Assembly: GCF_000166715.1 (NCBI RefSeq)
Contig: NZ_AEMI01000003.1
Span: forward strand, 92,182-156,181
Direction: 5' to 3'
Length of the DNA: 64,000 nt
From: Leuconostoc gelidum subsp. gelidum KCTC 3527
GTDB taxonomy: Bacteria; Bacillota; Bacilli; Lactobacillales; Lactobacillaceae
Position 1 is the stretch's first letter. Each line of letters begins with the position of its first letter. Below are positions 17,663 through 26,148 of this stretch, piece after piece. Below the pieces are notes generated by a model. The model had not been told where the DNA came from and searched no databases. It saw only the letters and a program-made list of their open reading frames with translations. A program made the position numbers and the translations under genes.

Positions 17663-18652
17663 ATGAAAATTTTAATGTACAATAGTGTGGATAAAGAAGT
17701 GTCTTACGTTAATGCTTGGGCGGCTAAGACAGGGCATGAAGTCGTGACGCTATTTGAACCATTATCGGTAGATAATGTTGATAAGGCACAGGGATTTGAC
17801 GCTGTCACGACACAACAAACAACTGATGTGCCAGCTCCTATCTATCAAAAACTTGCTAGTTATGGTATCAAGCAAATTGCCTTACGCCAAGTTGGGTATG
17901 ACGTGTTTGATTTACCAGCTGCTTTTAGTAACAACATTCGTCTGTCAAATGTCGCTGCATACTCACCCCGAGCGATTGCCGAATATACACTAACACAATT
18001 ATTTAATATCTTACGTAACAACAAAAGATTTGACCGCGCGATGGCAACGGGTGATTATACTTGGGCTGCAGGTGGTCAAGCAAGAGAAATTTATCAATTA
18101 ACAGTTGCAGTGATTGGTGTTGGTCGTATTGGGACAGCATTTGCACAAATTTTGCATGCATTGGGTGCCAAAGTGCTGGCTGTGGATCCTGTTTATCATG
18201 CCCAAAATGAAGCATTCGTCGAATATACAACTTTGGATGATGCCTTATCACGTGCCAATGTGATTAGTTTTCATACGCCGTTAAATGCTGAAACGCAAGG
18301 ATTGGCAGATCAAGCCTTTTTTGCGAAGGTTCAACCAGGCACGATTATGCTTAATATGGCCCGTGGTGGCATTGTCGATATGGCTGCTTTGGAAGCAGCT
18401 TTGCTATCTGGGCAACTTTATGGTGCTGCATTTGATGTGACGCCAAATGAGAATGAATTTATGGATCAAAAACAGACAGTTGCGGAGTTGCCGGAAAATA
18501 TTCAGCGTCTGATTCAATTAGATAACTTTTACTTATCACCACATATTGCATTTTATACGAATACGGCTATCAAAAATATGGTTGAAATTGCGCTAGATGA
18601 TGCTGTGATCATGGCAAATGGTGGGCACACTGAAAACGAAATTTTGAGGTGA
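17663..18652 (+). CDS. D-2-hydroxyacid dehydrogenase (D-LDH family)
   Basis: 329-residue NAD-dependent oxidoreductase, reducing a 2-keto acid to the D-2-hydroxy acid. Rossmann signature VAVIGVGRIGTAFAQIL with NAD-binding Asp (VLAVDPVY), substrate Arg in NMARGGIVD, catalytic His in LSPHIAFYT. It belongs with D-lactate and D-2-hydroxyisocaproate dehydrogenases but is diverged at usually strict places (ALRQVGYD for ALRNVGxD; VTPNENEF for VYENE), so it may be a paralogue with a different keto acid rather than the main D-LDH. Two ATGs are adjacent; the second (17663) has the better spacing to GGAG. Four bp before the next dehydrogenase gene. Confidence 0.8.
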   Translation: MKILMYNSVDKEVSYVNAWAAKTGHEVVTLFEPLSVDNVDKAQGFDAVTTQQTTDVPAPIYQKLASYGIKQIALRQVGYDVFDLPAAFSNNIRLSNVAAYSPRAIAEYTLTQLFNILRNNKRFDRAMATGDYTWAAGGQAREIYQLTVAVIGVGRIGTAFAQILHALGAKVLAVDPVYHAQNEAFVEYTTLDDALSRANVISFHTPLNAETQGLADQAFFAKVQPGTIMLNMARGGIVDMAALEAALLSGQLYGAAFDVTPNENEFMDQKQTVAELPENIQRLIQLDNFYLSPHIAFYTNTAIKNMVEIALDDAVIMANGGHTENEILR

Positions 18653-18656
18653 CAAA

Positions 18657-19520
18657 ATGAAGATTGGTTTTATTGGAACTGGTGTCATGGGAACAGGCAT
18701 TGTCAATAATTTATTACATGCTGGTCATCAAGTGACTGTTTATAATCGTACACAATCCAAGGCCGCTAATGTTATTTCTCATGGTGCTGTTTGGGCTGAT
18801 ACGCCAGCAAATGTTGCGCGAGTTTCAGAGATTACTTTTACGATGGTTGGTTATCCAAAAGATGTTGAAGATGTTTGGATGCGAGAAGATGGTATTTTTG
18901 CAGGTGCTAAAACTGGTGCTATTTTAGTTGATATGACAACGTCCACGCCAAAATTAGCCGAAAAATTGGCTAAAAAGGGTGAGGAACTTGGCGTTCAAGT
19001 GATAGATGCGCCCGTTTCTGGTGGCGATACAGGTGCTAAAAATGGCACTTTATCTATCATGGTTGGTGGATCATCAACAACTTTTGATCAAGTTTTACCA
19101 ATATTCAAAGACATTGGGCAGCAAATTGTGTTAGCAGGATCGGCTGGTAAAGGGCAACACATGAAAATGAGTAATAATATTGGTGTTGCCGCGACAGTCA
19201 TTACAATGGCAGAATCAATGGTTTACGCAAAAGCAGCTGGGTTGAACATGACGGATGCTTATAATGTGTGGCGTAGTGGTGCAGCAGGTTCATGGTCAGT
19301 CACAAATTATATGCCACGTGTGATGTCAGGTGATTTTTCTGCCGGATTTTATGTTAAACATTTGTTAAAAGACCTTAGAATCGCGCTTGATTCAGCAGCT
19401 GATATGCAACTTGATTTGCCCGGTGCGCAGTTGGCAGAGCAACTTTTTGCTAAGTTAAGTCAAACACATGGAGATGAAGGCGTGCAAGCCATTGTTAAGT
19501 TGTGGTCAGAATTTCAGTAG
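18657..19520 (+). CDS. NAD(P)-dependent beta-hydroxyacid dehydrogenase
   Basis: 287 residues of the 3-hydroxyisobutyrate dehydrogenase / tartronate semialdehyde reductase family. N-terminal dinucleotide fold MKIGFIGTGVMGTGIVNNLL, substrate motif DAPVSGGDTGAKNGTLSIMVGG, and the catalytic Lys region GKGQHMKMSNN. Cytosolic. It forms a two-gene unit with the D-2-hydroxyacid dehydrogenase; together they may interconvert small hydroxy and keto acids, but the exact substrate cannot be inferred. A parS site lies 11 bp after the stop. Confidence 0.85.
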   Translation: MKIGFIGTGVMGTGIVNNLLHAGHQVTVYNRTQSKAANVISHGAVWADTPANVARVSEITFTMVGYPKDVEDVWMREDGIFAGAKTGAILVDMTTSTPKLAEKLAKKGEELGVQVIDAPVSGGDTGAKNGTLSIMVGGSSTTFDQVLPIFKDIGQQIVLAGSAGKGQHMKMSNNIGVAATVITMAESMVYAKAAGLNMTDAYNVWRSGAAGSWSVTNYMPRVMSGDFSAGFYVKHLLKDLRIALDSAADMQLDLPGAQLAEQLFAKLSQTHGDEGVQAIVKLWSEFQ

Positions 19521-19530
19521 GACTTGATAG

Positions 19531-19546
19531 TGTTTCACGTGAAACA
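19531..19546. other. parS, ParB-binding centromere site
   Basis: TGTTTCACGTGAAACA is a perfect 16-bp palindrome identical to the canonical Firmicute ParB/Spo0J site. It lies in a 61-bp gap between a dehydrogenase gene and a HIT gene. ParB loads here and recruits SMC to organise origin regions; parS sites cluster near oriC, which suggests this window is on the origin side of the chromosome. Confidence 0.92.
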
Positions 19547-19581
19547 AGTCTCATTGTCACTGAAAATATTGGTGAAAATTA

Positions 19582-20064
19582 ATGAAACAATGGTTCGAAG
19601 ATCGTATTGGATCGGCTATCAATGGTAGTAATCCAATGGTTATGACAGAATTAGAAGGCGGTTACGCAGTTTTTGGCGATGTACAATGTTTACCTGGTTA
19701 TTCTGTTCTACTACCAAAACGCCATGTGTCATCCTTAAATGAGTTAAATATAGATGAAAGACAGTCGTTTTTACGAGATATGAGTATCTTGGGTGATGCG
19801 ATATTGGACGTGTGTCATGCTGACAGAATTAACTATGATATATTAGGGAATACAGATAATTTTCTTCACGCCCATGTCTTTCCAAGATATGCAACAGAAA
19901 AACGAGAAAGATTGGAAAAGCCGGTCTGGTTATACAGTTCTGATCATTGGACTGATGTACAATATCGCTATGATCCAATGAAACATGATACATTAAGAAA
20001 GAGAATAACCGAATATCTTACTAATGATTGTCAAAAAAATCATATTGAATATATAATTTTTTGA
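19582..20064 (+). CDS. HIT-like nucleotide hydrolase/transferase family protein
   Basis: 160 residues. The segment GDVQCLPGYSVLLPKRHVSSLNEL followed by NTDNFLHAHVFPRYATE has the HIT-domain layout, in which a histidine triad cleaves nucleoside phosphoramidates or dinucleotides. The usual HxHxH triad is reduced here to LHAHVFPR, so catalysis is uncertain. Single gene after the parS site, followed by a separate MFS gene. Possibly a diadenosine polyphosphate hydrolase-like enzyme. Confidence 0.65.
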   Translation: MKQWFEDRIGSAINGSNPMVMTELEGGYAVFGDVQCLPGYSVLLPKRHVSSLNELNIDERQSFLRDMSILGDAILDVCHADRINYDILGNTDNFLHAHVFPRYATEKRERLEKPVWLYSSDHWTDVQYRYDPMKHDTLRKRITEYLTNDCQKNHIEYIIF

Positions 20065-20117
20065 CAATCGTTTTTTGTATAAAAATTAAGTATATGAAGT
20101 TAATAAAGGAAGTTTAA

Positions 20118-21323
20118 ATGACAGAAATAAAGCAGCGAACAACGGCTGAATATCAGGTCAGCCATTTTAAAGTGCGATTAGTTATTTATTTAAGCTATAT
20201 CGTACAAGGTTTTGCGTTAATCATTTTAGCACAGACTGTCCAACAATTGAGTACATTGTGGCAGAGTTCTATTGCCAGTACAACTGCTGTTGTGTCGTCA
20301 ATTGGTATTGGAAAACTCATCGCTTATCCTATCTTAGGAGAACTATCAGATCATTTAGATCGAAAAAAACTGCTTAGTATCGCAGCGATCACGTATATTT
20401 TGTTTTTTACATTATTACCATTAACACATACTATTTTTTTGGCGGTTATTGTGACAACTTTGGCAGGATTAGCGAATGCAGCCTTAGATGCAGTTGCATA
20501 TCCAACATTATTAGAGATTAATCACGGTAAATCGAGTGGTAATGTCTTAATAAAAGCTATGATTTCATTGGGTGAAGGTTTGCTGCCTATCATATTAGTG
20601 ACACTAATTAATCAAAAGATTTGGTTTGGCTGGTTATACTGGTTAGCAACAGCTATTTTGATTGTGAATCTGAGTACCATGTTGTCTATTAAATCTGAAA
20701 AATTTTATACTTTGAAAACTCAAGCAACGTCAAAAGTCATTAAAAATAAAGTTAAATGGCAGTGGGATATCACAAAAATACTTTTCTTAATTTATGGTTT
20801 TAGTTCGATGTGGTTGATGCTTCATTTTACGCAGTGGGTCACGCGATACTTTCATGTTGTGCAGTCTTTTACAACGGTTAATTCACATTTGCTAATGACT
20901 TTTTATAGTATTGGATCATTAGTTGGTGTGGGATTGTTATTTTTAATTACTAATCAAAAGTGGATACGCGAAGCCAGGTTACTTGTCCTAACGGCTATTG
21001 GAACAATAGTGGGATTGGCTGTGATCGTTTCAAGCCAAGAGATGCGCCTTGCTAGTTTGGGTTGTTTTATTTTTGGTATTTCTGCGGCTGGGGGGTCACT
21101 ACAATTAGGATTGAGTCAATTAATTGCACACAATTCAAAATTTTCCGGTCGACTAACAGGCCTTTATTTTTTCTTTGGTAGTGTGGCATTTTTCTTAATG
21201 CCAATCGTGACTGGGTTATTTGCGACGAAACACTTAGCAAACATGATGACGAGTTTATTCATTATTGCTGGTTTGAATTTAAGTATCGTCGTATTTAATG
21301 CGGTTCACGAACGTAGCAGATGA
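20118..21323 (+). CDS. major facilitator superfamily transporter
   Basis: 401-residue permease with 12 predicted helices. The loop between helices 2 and 3 has the MFS motif GELSDHLDRKKL, and a second half begins after the long cytosolic linker around residue 200. AAGGAAG lies 8 nt before the ATG. Substrate not recognisable. Monocistronic, ended by a very strong bidirectional hairpin at 21348. Confidence 0.75.
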   Translation: MTEIKQRTTAEYQVSHFKVRLVIYLSYIVQGFALIILAQTVQQLSTLWQSSIASTTAVVSSIGIGKLIAYPILGELSDHLDRKKLLSIAAITYILFFTLLPLTHTIFLAVIVTTLAGLANAALDAVAYPTLLEINHGKSSGNVLIKAMISLGEGLLPIILVTLINQKIWFGWLYWLATAILIVNLSTMLSIKSEKFYTLKTQATSKVIKNKVKWQWDITKILFLIYGFSSMWLMLHFTQWVTRYFHVVQSFTTVNSHLLMTFYSIGSLVGVGLLFLITNQKWIREARLLVLTAIGTIVGLAVIVSSQEMRLASLGCFIFGISAAGGSLQLGLSQLIAHNSKFSGRLTGLYFFFGSVAFFLMPIVTGLFATKHLANMMTSLFIIAGLNLSIVVFNAVHERSR

Positions 21324-21347
21324 TTTATTTTGATCGATTCAACAAAT

Positions 21348-21390
21348 AAAACCCGATGACTTGCACATAATGTGCAAGTCATCGGGTTTT
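21348..21390. terminator. 20-bp perfect bidirectional terminator
   Basis: AAAACCCGATGACTTGCACA and its exact complement with a 3-nt loop, A-tract on one side and T-tract on the other. An unusually long perfect stem. It ends the MFS gene and insulates the reverse-strand glyoxalase region. Confidence 0.9.
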
Positions 21391-21556
21391 ATAATGTTAG
21401 AACTGTGAATAAAAATCATAGAATAAATGGCTCTTATTGGTTACTAAACACCTGTTTTACTATGATTAACGATTCGCCTCTGATATGAGAAGAATAACTG
21501 CTAATCGTTTTATAAAATAGACAAAATTTAATGTTGTCTAAACTAACATATCATGA

Positions 21557-22039
21557 TTATCCGCGAGTAAATGGGCCCTTTGGTGCAATTAATTCAAGAT
21601 TTGTGCCATCAGGATCAGTGAAATAAGCGACGCCGGTACCCAATCCATTTTTCAATCCATCTTGTTTTTCAAAAAAGATGGGTTTACCGTCGGGATGGAT
21701 ACCAATGGCTTTTAAGCGAGCAACCGCAGCATCGATATCATCAACTTCAAAACACATATGCATGGCACTGATTTGTTCATTTGAATAATGCGCTTGGCTT
21801 GGTTTTGGTTCAACGTATTCTAGAATATCAATGTTGACATTACCTAAATGAAGATTGGCAAATTTAATTAATGTATTGTCCAAGCCCTGTGTCTCGGCCA
21901 TGCGTTTGCCGCCAATTTGATCTTTATTGGTTATCTGTTTTCCTGTTAATGCTTCATAAAATATGATTGAATTTTCTAAATTACTAACAGTGATACCAAT
22001 GTGATTTATGATTGAAAAACCTGTATCTTGTTCTGTTAT
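21557..22039 (-). CDS. glyoxalase/VOC family protein, AUA in place of start codon
   Basis: About 160 residues, a VOC (glyoxalase I/dioxygenase) fold: INHIGITVSNLENSIIFYEALTG at the start, HMCFEVDDIDAAVARLKAIG in the middle and GVAYFTDPDGTNLELI at the end, the metal-ligand-bearing beta-alpha-beta-beta-beta units. There is no ATG, GTG or TTG at the expected start. Instead AAAGGAG is followed at 8 nt by ATA (22039-22037) exactly where ATG would sit, so the start codon may have mutated ATG to ATA. The frame is open upstream through an aldo-keto reductase remnant, so a fused product from an upstream codon is the alternative. Paired with a divergent HxlR regulator. Confidence 0.65.
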   Translation of the reverse strand: MTEQDTGFSIINHIGITVSNLENSIIFYEALTGKQITNKDQIGGKRMAETQGLDNTLIKFANLHLGNVNIDILEYVEPKPSQAHYSNEQISAMHMCFEVDDIDAAVARLKAIGIHPDGKPIFFEKQDGLKNGLGTGVAYFTDPDGTNLELIAPKGPFTRG

Positions 22040-22283
22040 GTTGAATTCTCCTTTTATATACAAATCCTCTAAAGCGTGCCATGTATGTTCAAATGCGTCA
22101 TTACCCGGCCAATGAATCAGGGATAGCTCTAAATAATCTAATTTTAAATTTTGAAGATTGTGGTTGAAAGCGAGGATTTTGCCAAACTTTTGAAGTAATA
22201 AAAATATCATCGCGATTTAAACCGGCACCTGGTATTTTTTTCCCGTTGTTAAGTAGCACAGTATCTGTTAATGAATTAATCAT
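22040..22283 (-). pseudogene. aldo-keto reductase remnant
   Basis: Starts like an AKR (MINSLTDTVLLNNGKKIPG) but jumps straight to GLNRDDIFITSKVWQ, missing about 50 residues with the catalytic Asp and Tyr. The frame then shifts: KLDYLELSLIHWPGN and TWHALEDLYIKGE, also typical AKR segments, continue in another frame up to the glyoxalase ribosome site. The rest of the C-terminal barrel is gone. AGGAGG lies in front of the ATG. Reading: two internal deletions and a frameshift in an AKR gene that was followed by a glyoxalase gene, both once controlled by the divergent HxlR protein. Confidence 0.75.
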
Positions 22284-22332
22284 ATCATTCCTGCCTCCTA
22301 TTCCTCGTGTATATAGTTTATAATGTAAAAGT

Positions 22333-22364
22333 ACTTATGCATAGTACATACTTTTTTGTACTAT
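22333..22364. promoter_or_regulatory. HxlR operator candidate
   Basis: Overlapping inverted repeats built from the same half-site: AGTAC(T) ... AGTACA ... TGTACT within 32 bp, midway between the divergent AKR/glyoxalase and HxlR genes and over their promoters. HxlR dimers typically bind such repeats next to their own gene. Confidence 0.55.
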
Positions 22365-22413
22365 ACATACTTAAATGTTATTTTTAGATATAGCAAGAGA
22401 AAGGCGACAAAAA

Positions 22414-22770
22414 TTGGCAGACAAAATTTATAATATCGGCGTAGAAGCGACCATGGCAGTGATTGGTGGCAAATGGAAACCGATTATACTTTGTAATTTA
22501 CGTCATTCTGCGTTACGACCAAGTGAATTGCGTAGAAAAATCCCACGCATAAGTCAAAAAATGCTGACACAACAACTTCGCGAATTGGAAGAGGCTGACA
22601 TTGTAGATAGGAAGTCATATAATCAAGTACCTCCGAAAGTAGAATACGCATTAAGTGAATACGGAGAGACACTGGGAGAATTACTTGATGGCTTGTGTGC
22701 CTGGGGCGAAATGCATGTGAACACTTTAAAAGTTAAAGGCGAGCATGTTGTTTTGCTAAATGAGGCATGA
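22414..22770 (+). CDS. HxlR-family winged-helix regulator
   Basis: 118 residues from a TTG start. The family core reads KIYNIGVEATMAVIGGKWKPIILCNL, then RISQKMLTQQLRELEEADIVDRK (recognition helix and wing) and VEYALSEYGETL. Relatives usually begin a few residues before KIYNIGVEAT, and TTG 22414 has AAAGGCG at 7 nt, so it is preferred to the ATG at 22375, which lacks a ribosome site. HxlR proteins sense electrophiles such as aldehydes or quinones, which fits the divergent AKR/glyoxalase locus. Confidence 0.85.
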   Translation: MADKIYNIGVEATMAVIGGKWKPIILCNLRHSALRPSELRRKIPRISQKMLTQQLRELEEADIVDRKSYNQVPPKVEYALSEYGETLGELLDGLCAWGEMHVNTLKVKGEHVVLLNEA

Positions 22771-22797
22771 CAAATGTGAGGCGAAAGAATAATCATA

Positions 22798-23655
22798 ATG
22801 CTGACAAAATATAAGAAAATTTTAATACTAGCAGTACTTGTATTGCTCATTTTTTTAATAGGCTATGCTCATACTAACAAAAGGGTGACTCAATCAGCTG
22901 AAAATGTCACTAAAAGTACGATTGTCCCCACGCTTTTTTTGCATGGATATGGTAGCAGTTATAAAGCTGAGCAACATATGACCCGTTATTTGGTTGAACA
23001 AGAGAATTCAAATACTATTATTAGGGCCAATGTCTCGAAAAGTGGGGCAGTAAAATTAAGTGGTGTGATTGACAAAAAAGCAAAGCATCCTTTGGTTGAA
23101 GTTAACTATGAAAACAATAAAAACACGAATTATCATCAAGATGGGCAATGGCTGAAAAATGTGATTGTTGCTTTGCAAAAGCAGTATAAAATTAAGGAAT
23201 TTAATGCTGTTGGTCATTCTATGGGTAATATGTCGATTGTCTTTTATTTATTAGATCATTCGAGTGATAGTAAATTACCTGAACTAGCGAAGCAAGTTGA
23301 TATTGCCGGTCATTTCAATGGCATTTTAGGAATGGATGATCAAGCGAATCAAATGGTATTAAATAGTCAAGGCAAGCCACAAAAAATGAATGCGAATTAT
23401 AAAGCATTACTGAAATTAAGAACTAATTATCCTAAAAATCAAGTGAAAGTTTTAAATATTTATGGCGATAGAGATGATGGTAGTCATTCTGATGGCTCAG
23501 TCAGTAATACATCCTCACAATCATTACGCTACTTGATTTCTGATCGTACGAAGTCCTATAAAGAGTTAAAAATAACCGGAAAAGATGCACAACACAGCAA
23601 GTTACATGAGAACAAGGTAGTTGATCAGGCACTGAATACTTTCCTTTTTGAATAG
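22798..23655 (+). CDS. cell-surface alpha/beta hydrolase, DUF915 type
   Basis: 285 residues: N-terminal membrane anchor/signal (KILILAVLVLLIFLIGYAH) and an extracellular serine hydrolase domain. PTLFLHGYGSSY is the oxyanion strand-loop; the nucleophile Ser is in VGHSMGN near residue 140; Asp in NIYGDRDDGSHSDG and His in DAQHSKLHEN complete the triad. DUF915 proteins are common in lactic acid bacteria, with an esterase-like fold and unknown natural substrate. Immediately downstream begins a stretch of decayed genes. Confidence 0.85.
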   Translation: MLTKYKKILILAVLVLLIFLIGYAHTNKRVTQSAENVTKSTIVPTLFLHGYGSSYKAEQHMTRYLVEQENSNTIIRANVSKSGAVKLSGVIDKKAKHPLVEVNYENNKNTNYHQDGQWLKNVIVALQKQYKIKEFNAVGHSMGNMSIVFYLLDHSSDSKLPELAKQVDIAGHFNGILGMDDQANQMVLNSQGKPQKMNANYKALLKLRTNYPKNQVKVLNIYGDRDDGSHSDGSVSNTSSQSLRYLISDRTKSYKELKITGKDAQHSKLHENKVVDQALNTFLFE

Positions 23656-23816
23656 TTAGAAATAAAAAAAGACTGAATTTTGATGTTCACCAGGATAGAT
23701 TAGATGTGTATGGGTACATGCAAAGGTTAGAGTCATTTTCAGAGGATTATAACGCTCGTACGATTAGTGTTTTGGCTGATTACGTCAGAGATCATTTTAG
23801 AAACTATAATGACTGA
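23652..23816 (+). pseudogene. short coding remnant, unknown family
   Basis: A 55-codon open stretch without a proper start, ending TGA at 23816 and encoding RLNFDVHQDRLDVYGYMQR and DYNARTISVLADYVRDHFRN among others. The sequence has coding character (amphipathic, charged) and lies in line with two further decayed genes downstream. Only an internal ATG at 23718 is available, with no ribosome site. Probably the tail of a lost gene; family not recognised. Confidence 0.35.
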
Positions 23817-23831
23817 AAGGATAGTTTAAAA

Positions 23832-24189
23832 ATGATAAACACTAGAATTAAGATGCTAAGTGTTGTCGGGTTCTTCCTGATTGGCGCTTTTTTTAATACA
23901 CAATTTCAAAAATCTCAAATAAAACAAGCGACTGCCTCAGTTGCTAAATTATCAGCAACACAGTCTCTTACTACTAGTAGTGGCACATGAACTAAAGTGA
24001 TTGATAATGACAATAAAATGCCAGATGATAGCTTACCAAAAGACACTGTTAATGCATTGTTTAATGCGGGCTACGTATCCGATAAGCAAGTTCGTTAAAC
24101 AATTTTTAGGGCAATTAAATGCAAAGGGTAATGGGTTCATATCATTGACTTTAGGTAATATCATAAAGGGGGTCAATAATGGTACGTAA
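23832..24189 (+). pseudogene. decayed secreted-protein gene (nonsense plus frameshift)
   Basis: ATG with AAAGGAT upstream, then a signal or anchor (MLSVVGFFLIGAFFNTQF). The frame stops at TGA (23988) after SSGT, but continues without interruption beyond it (TKVIDNDNKMPDDSLPKDTV), stops again at 24096, and resumes in another frame as QFLGQLNAKGNGFISLTLGN, ending at 24189, where it overlaps the next gene's start. One TGG-to-TGA change and one frameshift would restore a protein of about 118 residues. Family not recognised. Confidence 0.6.
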
Positions 24190-24623
24190 AGCACAATTTG
24201 GTTATTATGCCCTGGTGATTATTTTGGCAATAACCAGCTTACGATTTAGTCAAATGATGTGGTAACAACATCAAACCTTATCACATTTGCATACACAGAC
24301 TAAACAGTTGAAACATCAAAAAGTGAAGCAAGTTCTGGCAAAAAGTACGATTGACAAATCTAGTAATACTAATGCACAGTTTTTTAATCTTGCTTACAAT
24401 TGGTCATCTGGATCAGAGTATCAAAAGCGGGTGAAGAAAATAAATCAGGCAAGGGTAGTGACTATTATATTAGACACTACATTGAAATTGAGTTTATTCA
24501 GAAACGGATTGATCATGCTATTTTTCGAAAACAGATAAATATGTCGTAATTAAGTTTGTGGGCTATTTGTCAGTGAATGATGAAACAAGATTTATTGATT
24601 TCTTATCTAATTTAGAAGAGTAA
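24179..24623 (+). pseudogene. decayed membrane-protein gene (nonsense plus frameshifts)
   Basis: AAAGGGGG and ATG (24179) introduce an anchor (FGYYALVIILAITSLRF), stopped by TAA at 24263. The same frame then encodes a helical, basic stretch (HTQTKQLKHQKVKQVLAKST) up to about 24455, shifts to GSDYYIRHYIEIEFIQKRID, and shifts again to KFVGYLSVNDETRFIDFLSN, ending at 24623 just before a terminator. Restored, it would be about 148 residues with one N-terminal helix. Overlap with the previous gene shows the two were an operon. Family not recognised. Confidence 0.6.
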
Positions 24624-24667
24624 AAAGAGGCAGTGACTACCATTCCTAGTAGTTACTGTCTCTTTTT
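24622..24667. terminator. bidirectional intrinsic terminator
   Basis: AAAAAGAGGCAGTGACTAC pairs with GTAGTTACTGTCTCTTTTT (one or two mismatches), A- and T-tracts on both sides. It closes the decayed operon and faces the truncated transporter gene on the other strand. Confidence 0.85.
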
Positions 24668-24717
24668 GTGTTTGAAAACAGATTATAATACGAGTATTTG
24701 GTTAAATACTGAAATAA

Positions 24718-25680
24718 TCAGAACCAGTGTCTAAAAAAACTTGTGTTAAATATTGACATAGGAGCCATTAAAAATAAAGTTGTATTTTGCACAGCTAGCA
24801 CTGTGCCCACACTAATTAAAATACCAACATCTAAAAAGACTGATAAAGCTTCAATAATGGCATTAGCATCAGTAAATCGGCTAACAATTTCTCCTGTGCG
24901 TCGTGTAGCAAAAAAAGACATTGGCAGCTCAAATATATGTTTGATATACGATAAAATAATATCAATAGATAAACGTTGACCCATCACGATCAGTAAATAT
25001 TCTCGTGCGTAAGATAGCAACTGTTGAAGAATATAAGCAATAATGAGCCCAACTGAAACTATACCTAACGTGCTTTTCATATTATCTGGAATATATGTAT
25101 CAATTATTCCCTGTAAATAATATGAACCTAATATACTAACTAAAGTCACCATCAAAACAGCAATTACAATATTAATAACCAGTGTTTTTTGACGAACAAT
25201 TACTGGTATAAATGAACGCAAAGATCTTTTCTTTCCTTTGATTGGCTTGTATGTTGGATTAGGAGCAATAAAAATGGCTACTCCAGTCCATTCCTGATTA
25301 AAATGTTCCTTAGTCATTTTAATTTTTCCAACCGTGCTATCTGGATCAGCAATTAAAATATTATTCCCTTTTACACCATAGACAACGTAATAATGCTGGT
25401 ACTTACCTTCTTTATTAACATGCGCAATAAATGGGTATGGCAAATCTTTTGTATCAAATAAGGTTAAATCAGCCTGAATAGGTCTTGTATCAAAATTCAA
25501 CGAATTAGCTGCCTTAACAATCCCTAAAGCGGTCGTTCATTCTATATCCGTTTTTGCTATATATCTTAGCTTAGCTAATGACAAATAAGTTTTATAATTC
25601 GCCAATACCATAGCTAATGCAGTTACACCACAGTCTCGTTCATCCACTTGAGGTATATACCTTATTTTTCTAAAAAACAT
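24718..25680 (-). pseudogene. truncated bacteriocin ABC transporter with C39 peptidase
   Basis: Begins at ATG 25680 (GGGGGA 8 nt upstream) with RYIPQVDERDCGVTALAMVL, the catalytic-Cys motif of peptidase C39, the domain that removes double-glycine leaders. A TGA interrupts the frame at about 25541 after AKTDIE, where relatives have AKTDTEGTTALG. The rest of C39 follows with catalytic His (YQHYYVVYGV) and Asp (ILIADPDS), then the first transmembrane helices to LAVQNTTLFLMA. The frame ends at 24718 without the remaining helices or the ATPase domain; about half of the normal 700-odd residues is missing. Relatives: LcnC, MesD, PlnG. It cannot support export, so the nearby bacteriocins need another transporter. 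Confidence 0.88.
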
Positions 25681-26148
25681 TTCAAAATCCCCCATATTTT
25701 TTGTATATAAAATCAAAAATAGTTCTCTCTAATTATTATTACAAAACGTTTATCAATTGTACAGTAAAAATATCACATAAATTAATACGGTAAGAAATAT
25801 TTTTTGTTGTGTGCTGTATAACGAAATTAATTTGTAATTTTATATACCATATAAATTATCTATGCTCATGTTGCTATTATAATAGCAATTATTTGTCTCA
25901 GTATAGTTGCTGTAACACTATTTAGTTAGTGGGGTTTATTTAATAATATACAAATACTAATAAAAAACTATCATATTTTCCATTGAAAGTCTTCTCTGCC
26001 TTATTTCTTAGATCACTTTTCACTACTAAGAGTAATTTAACAGTATGTACTCAACATTGTATTTTTGATGTATATGACAATATGTCACAATAATTTTAAA
26101 AATAAAGATGTATAATAAAATCACATGAAAGAAAGGAGGATAATTAAC
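25681..26148. promoter_or_regulatory. AT-rich divergent control region of the bacteriocin locus
   Basis: No gene in 468 bp between the transporter remnant (-) and the bacteriocin genes (+). It holds a perfect 18-bp palindrome TTGCTATTATAATAGCAA (25871-25888), a 13-bp inverted repeat TGACA-ATA-TGTCA (26075-26087), and a TATAAT (26111-26116) placed to give a transcript starting about 26123. The -35 opposite that TATAAT is poor (CAATAA), which suggests an activator is needed; the 13-bp repeat sits immediately upstream of it. Confidence 0.5.

Noticed and set aside
22101..22283. 60-residue frame as an intact small gene
   Set aside because: It is an AKR N-terminus with a 50-residue gap and a frameshifted end, i.e. 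a remnant.
24001..24189. 62-residue frame as an independent gene
   Set aside because: Its first part is out of frame with the decayed gene and only the last part (QFLGQLNAKGNG...) is coding-like; better explained as the frameshifted end of the gene at 23832.
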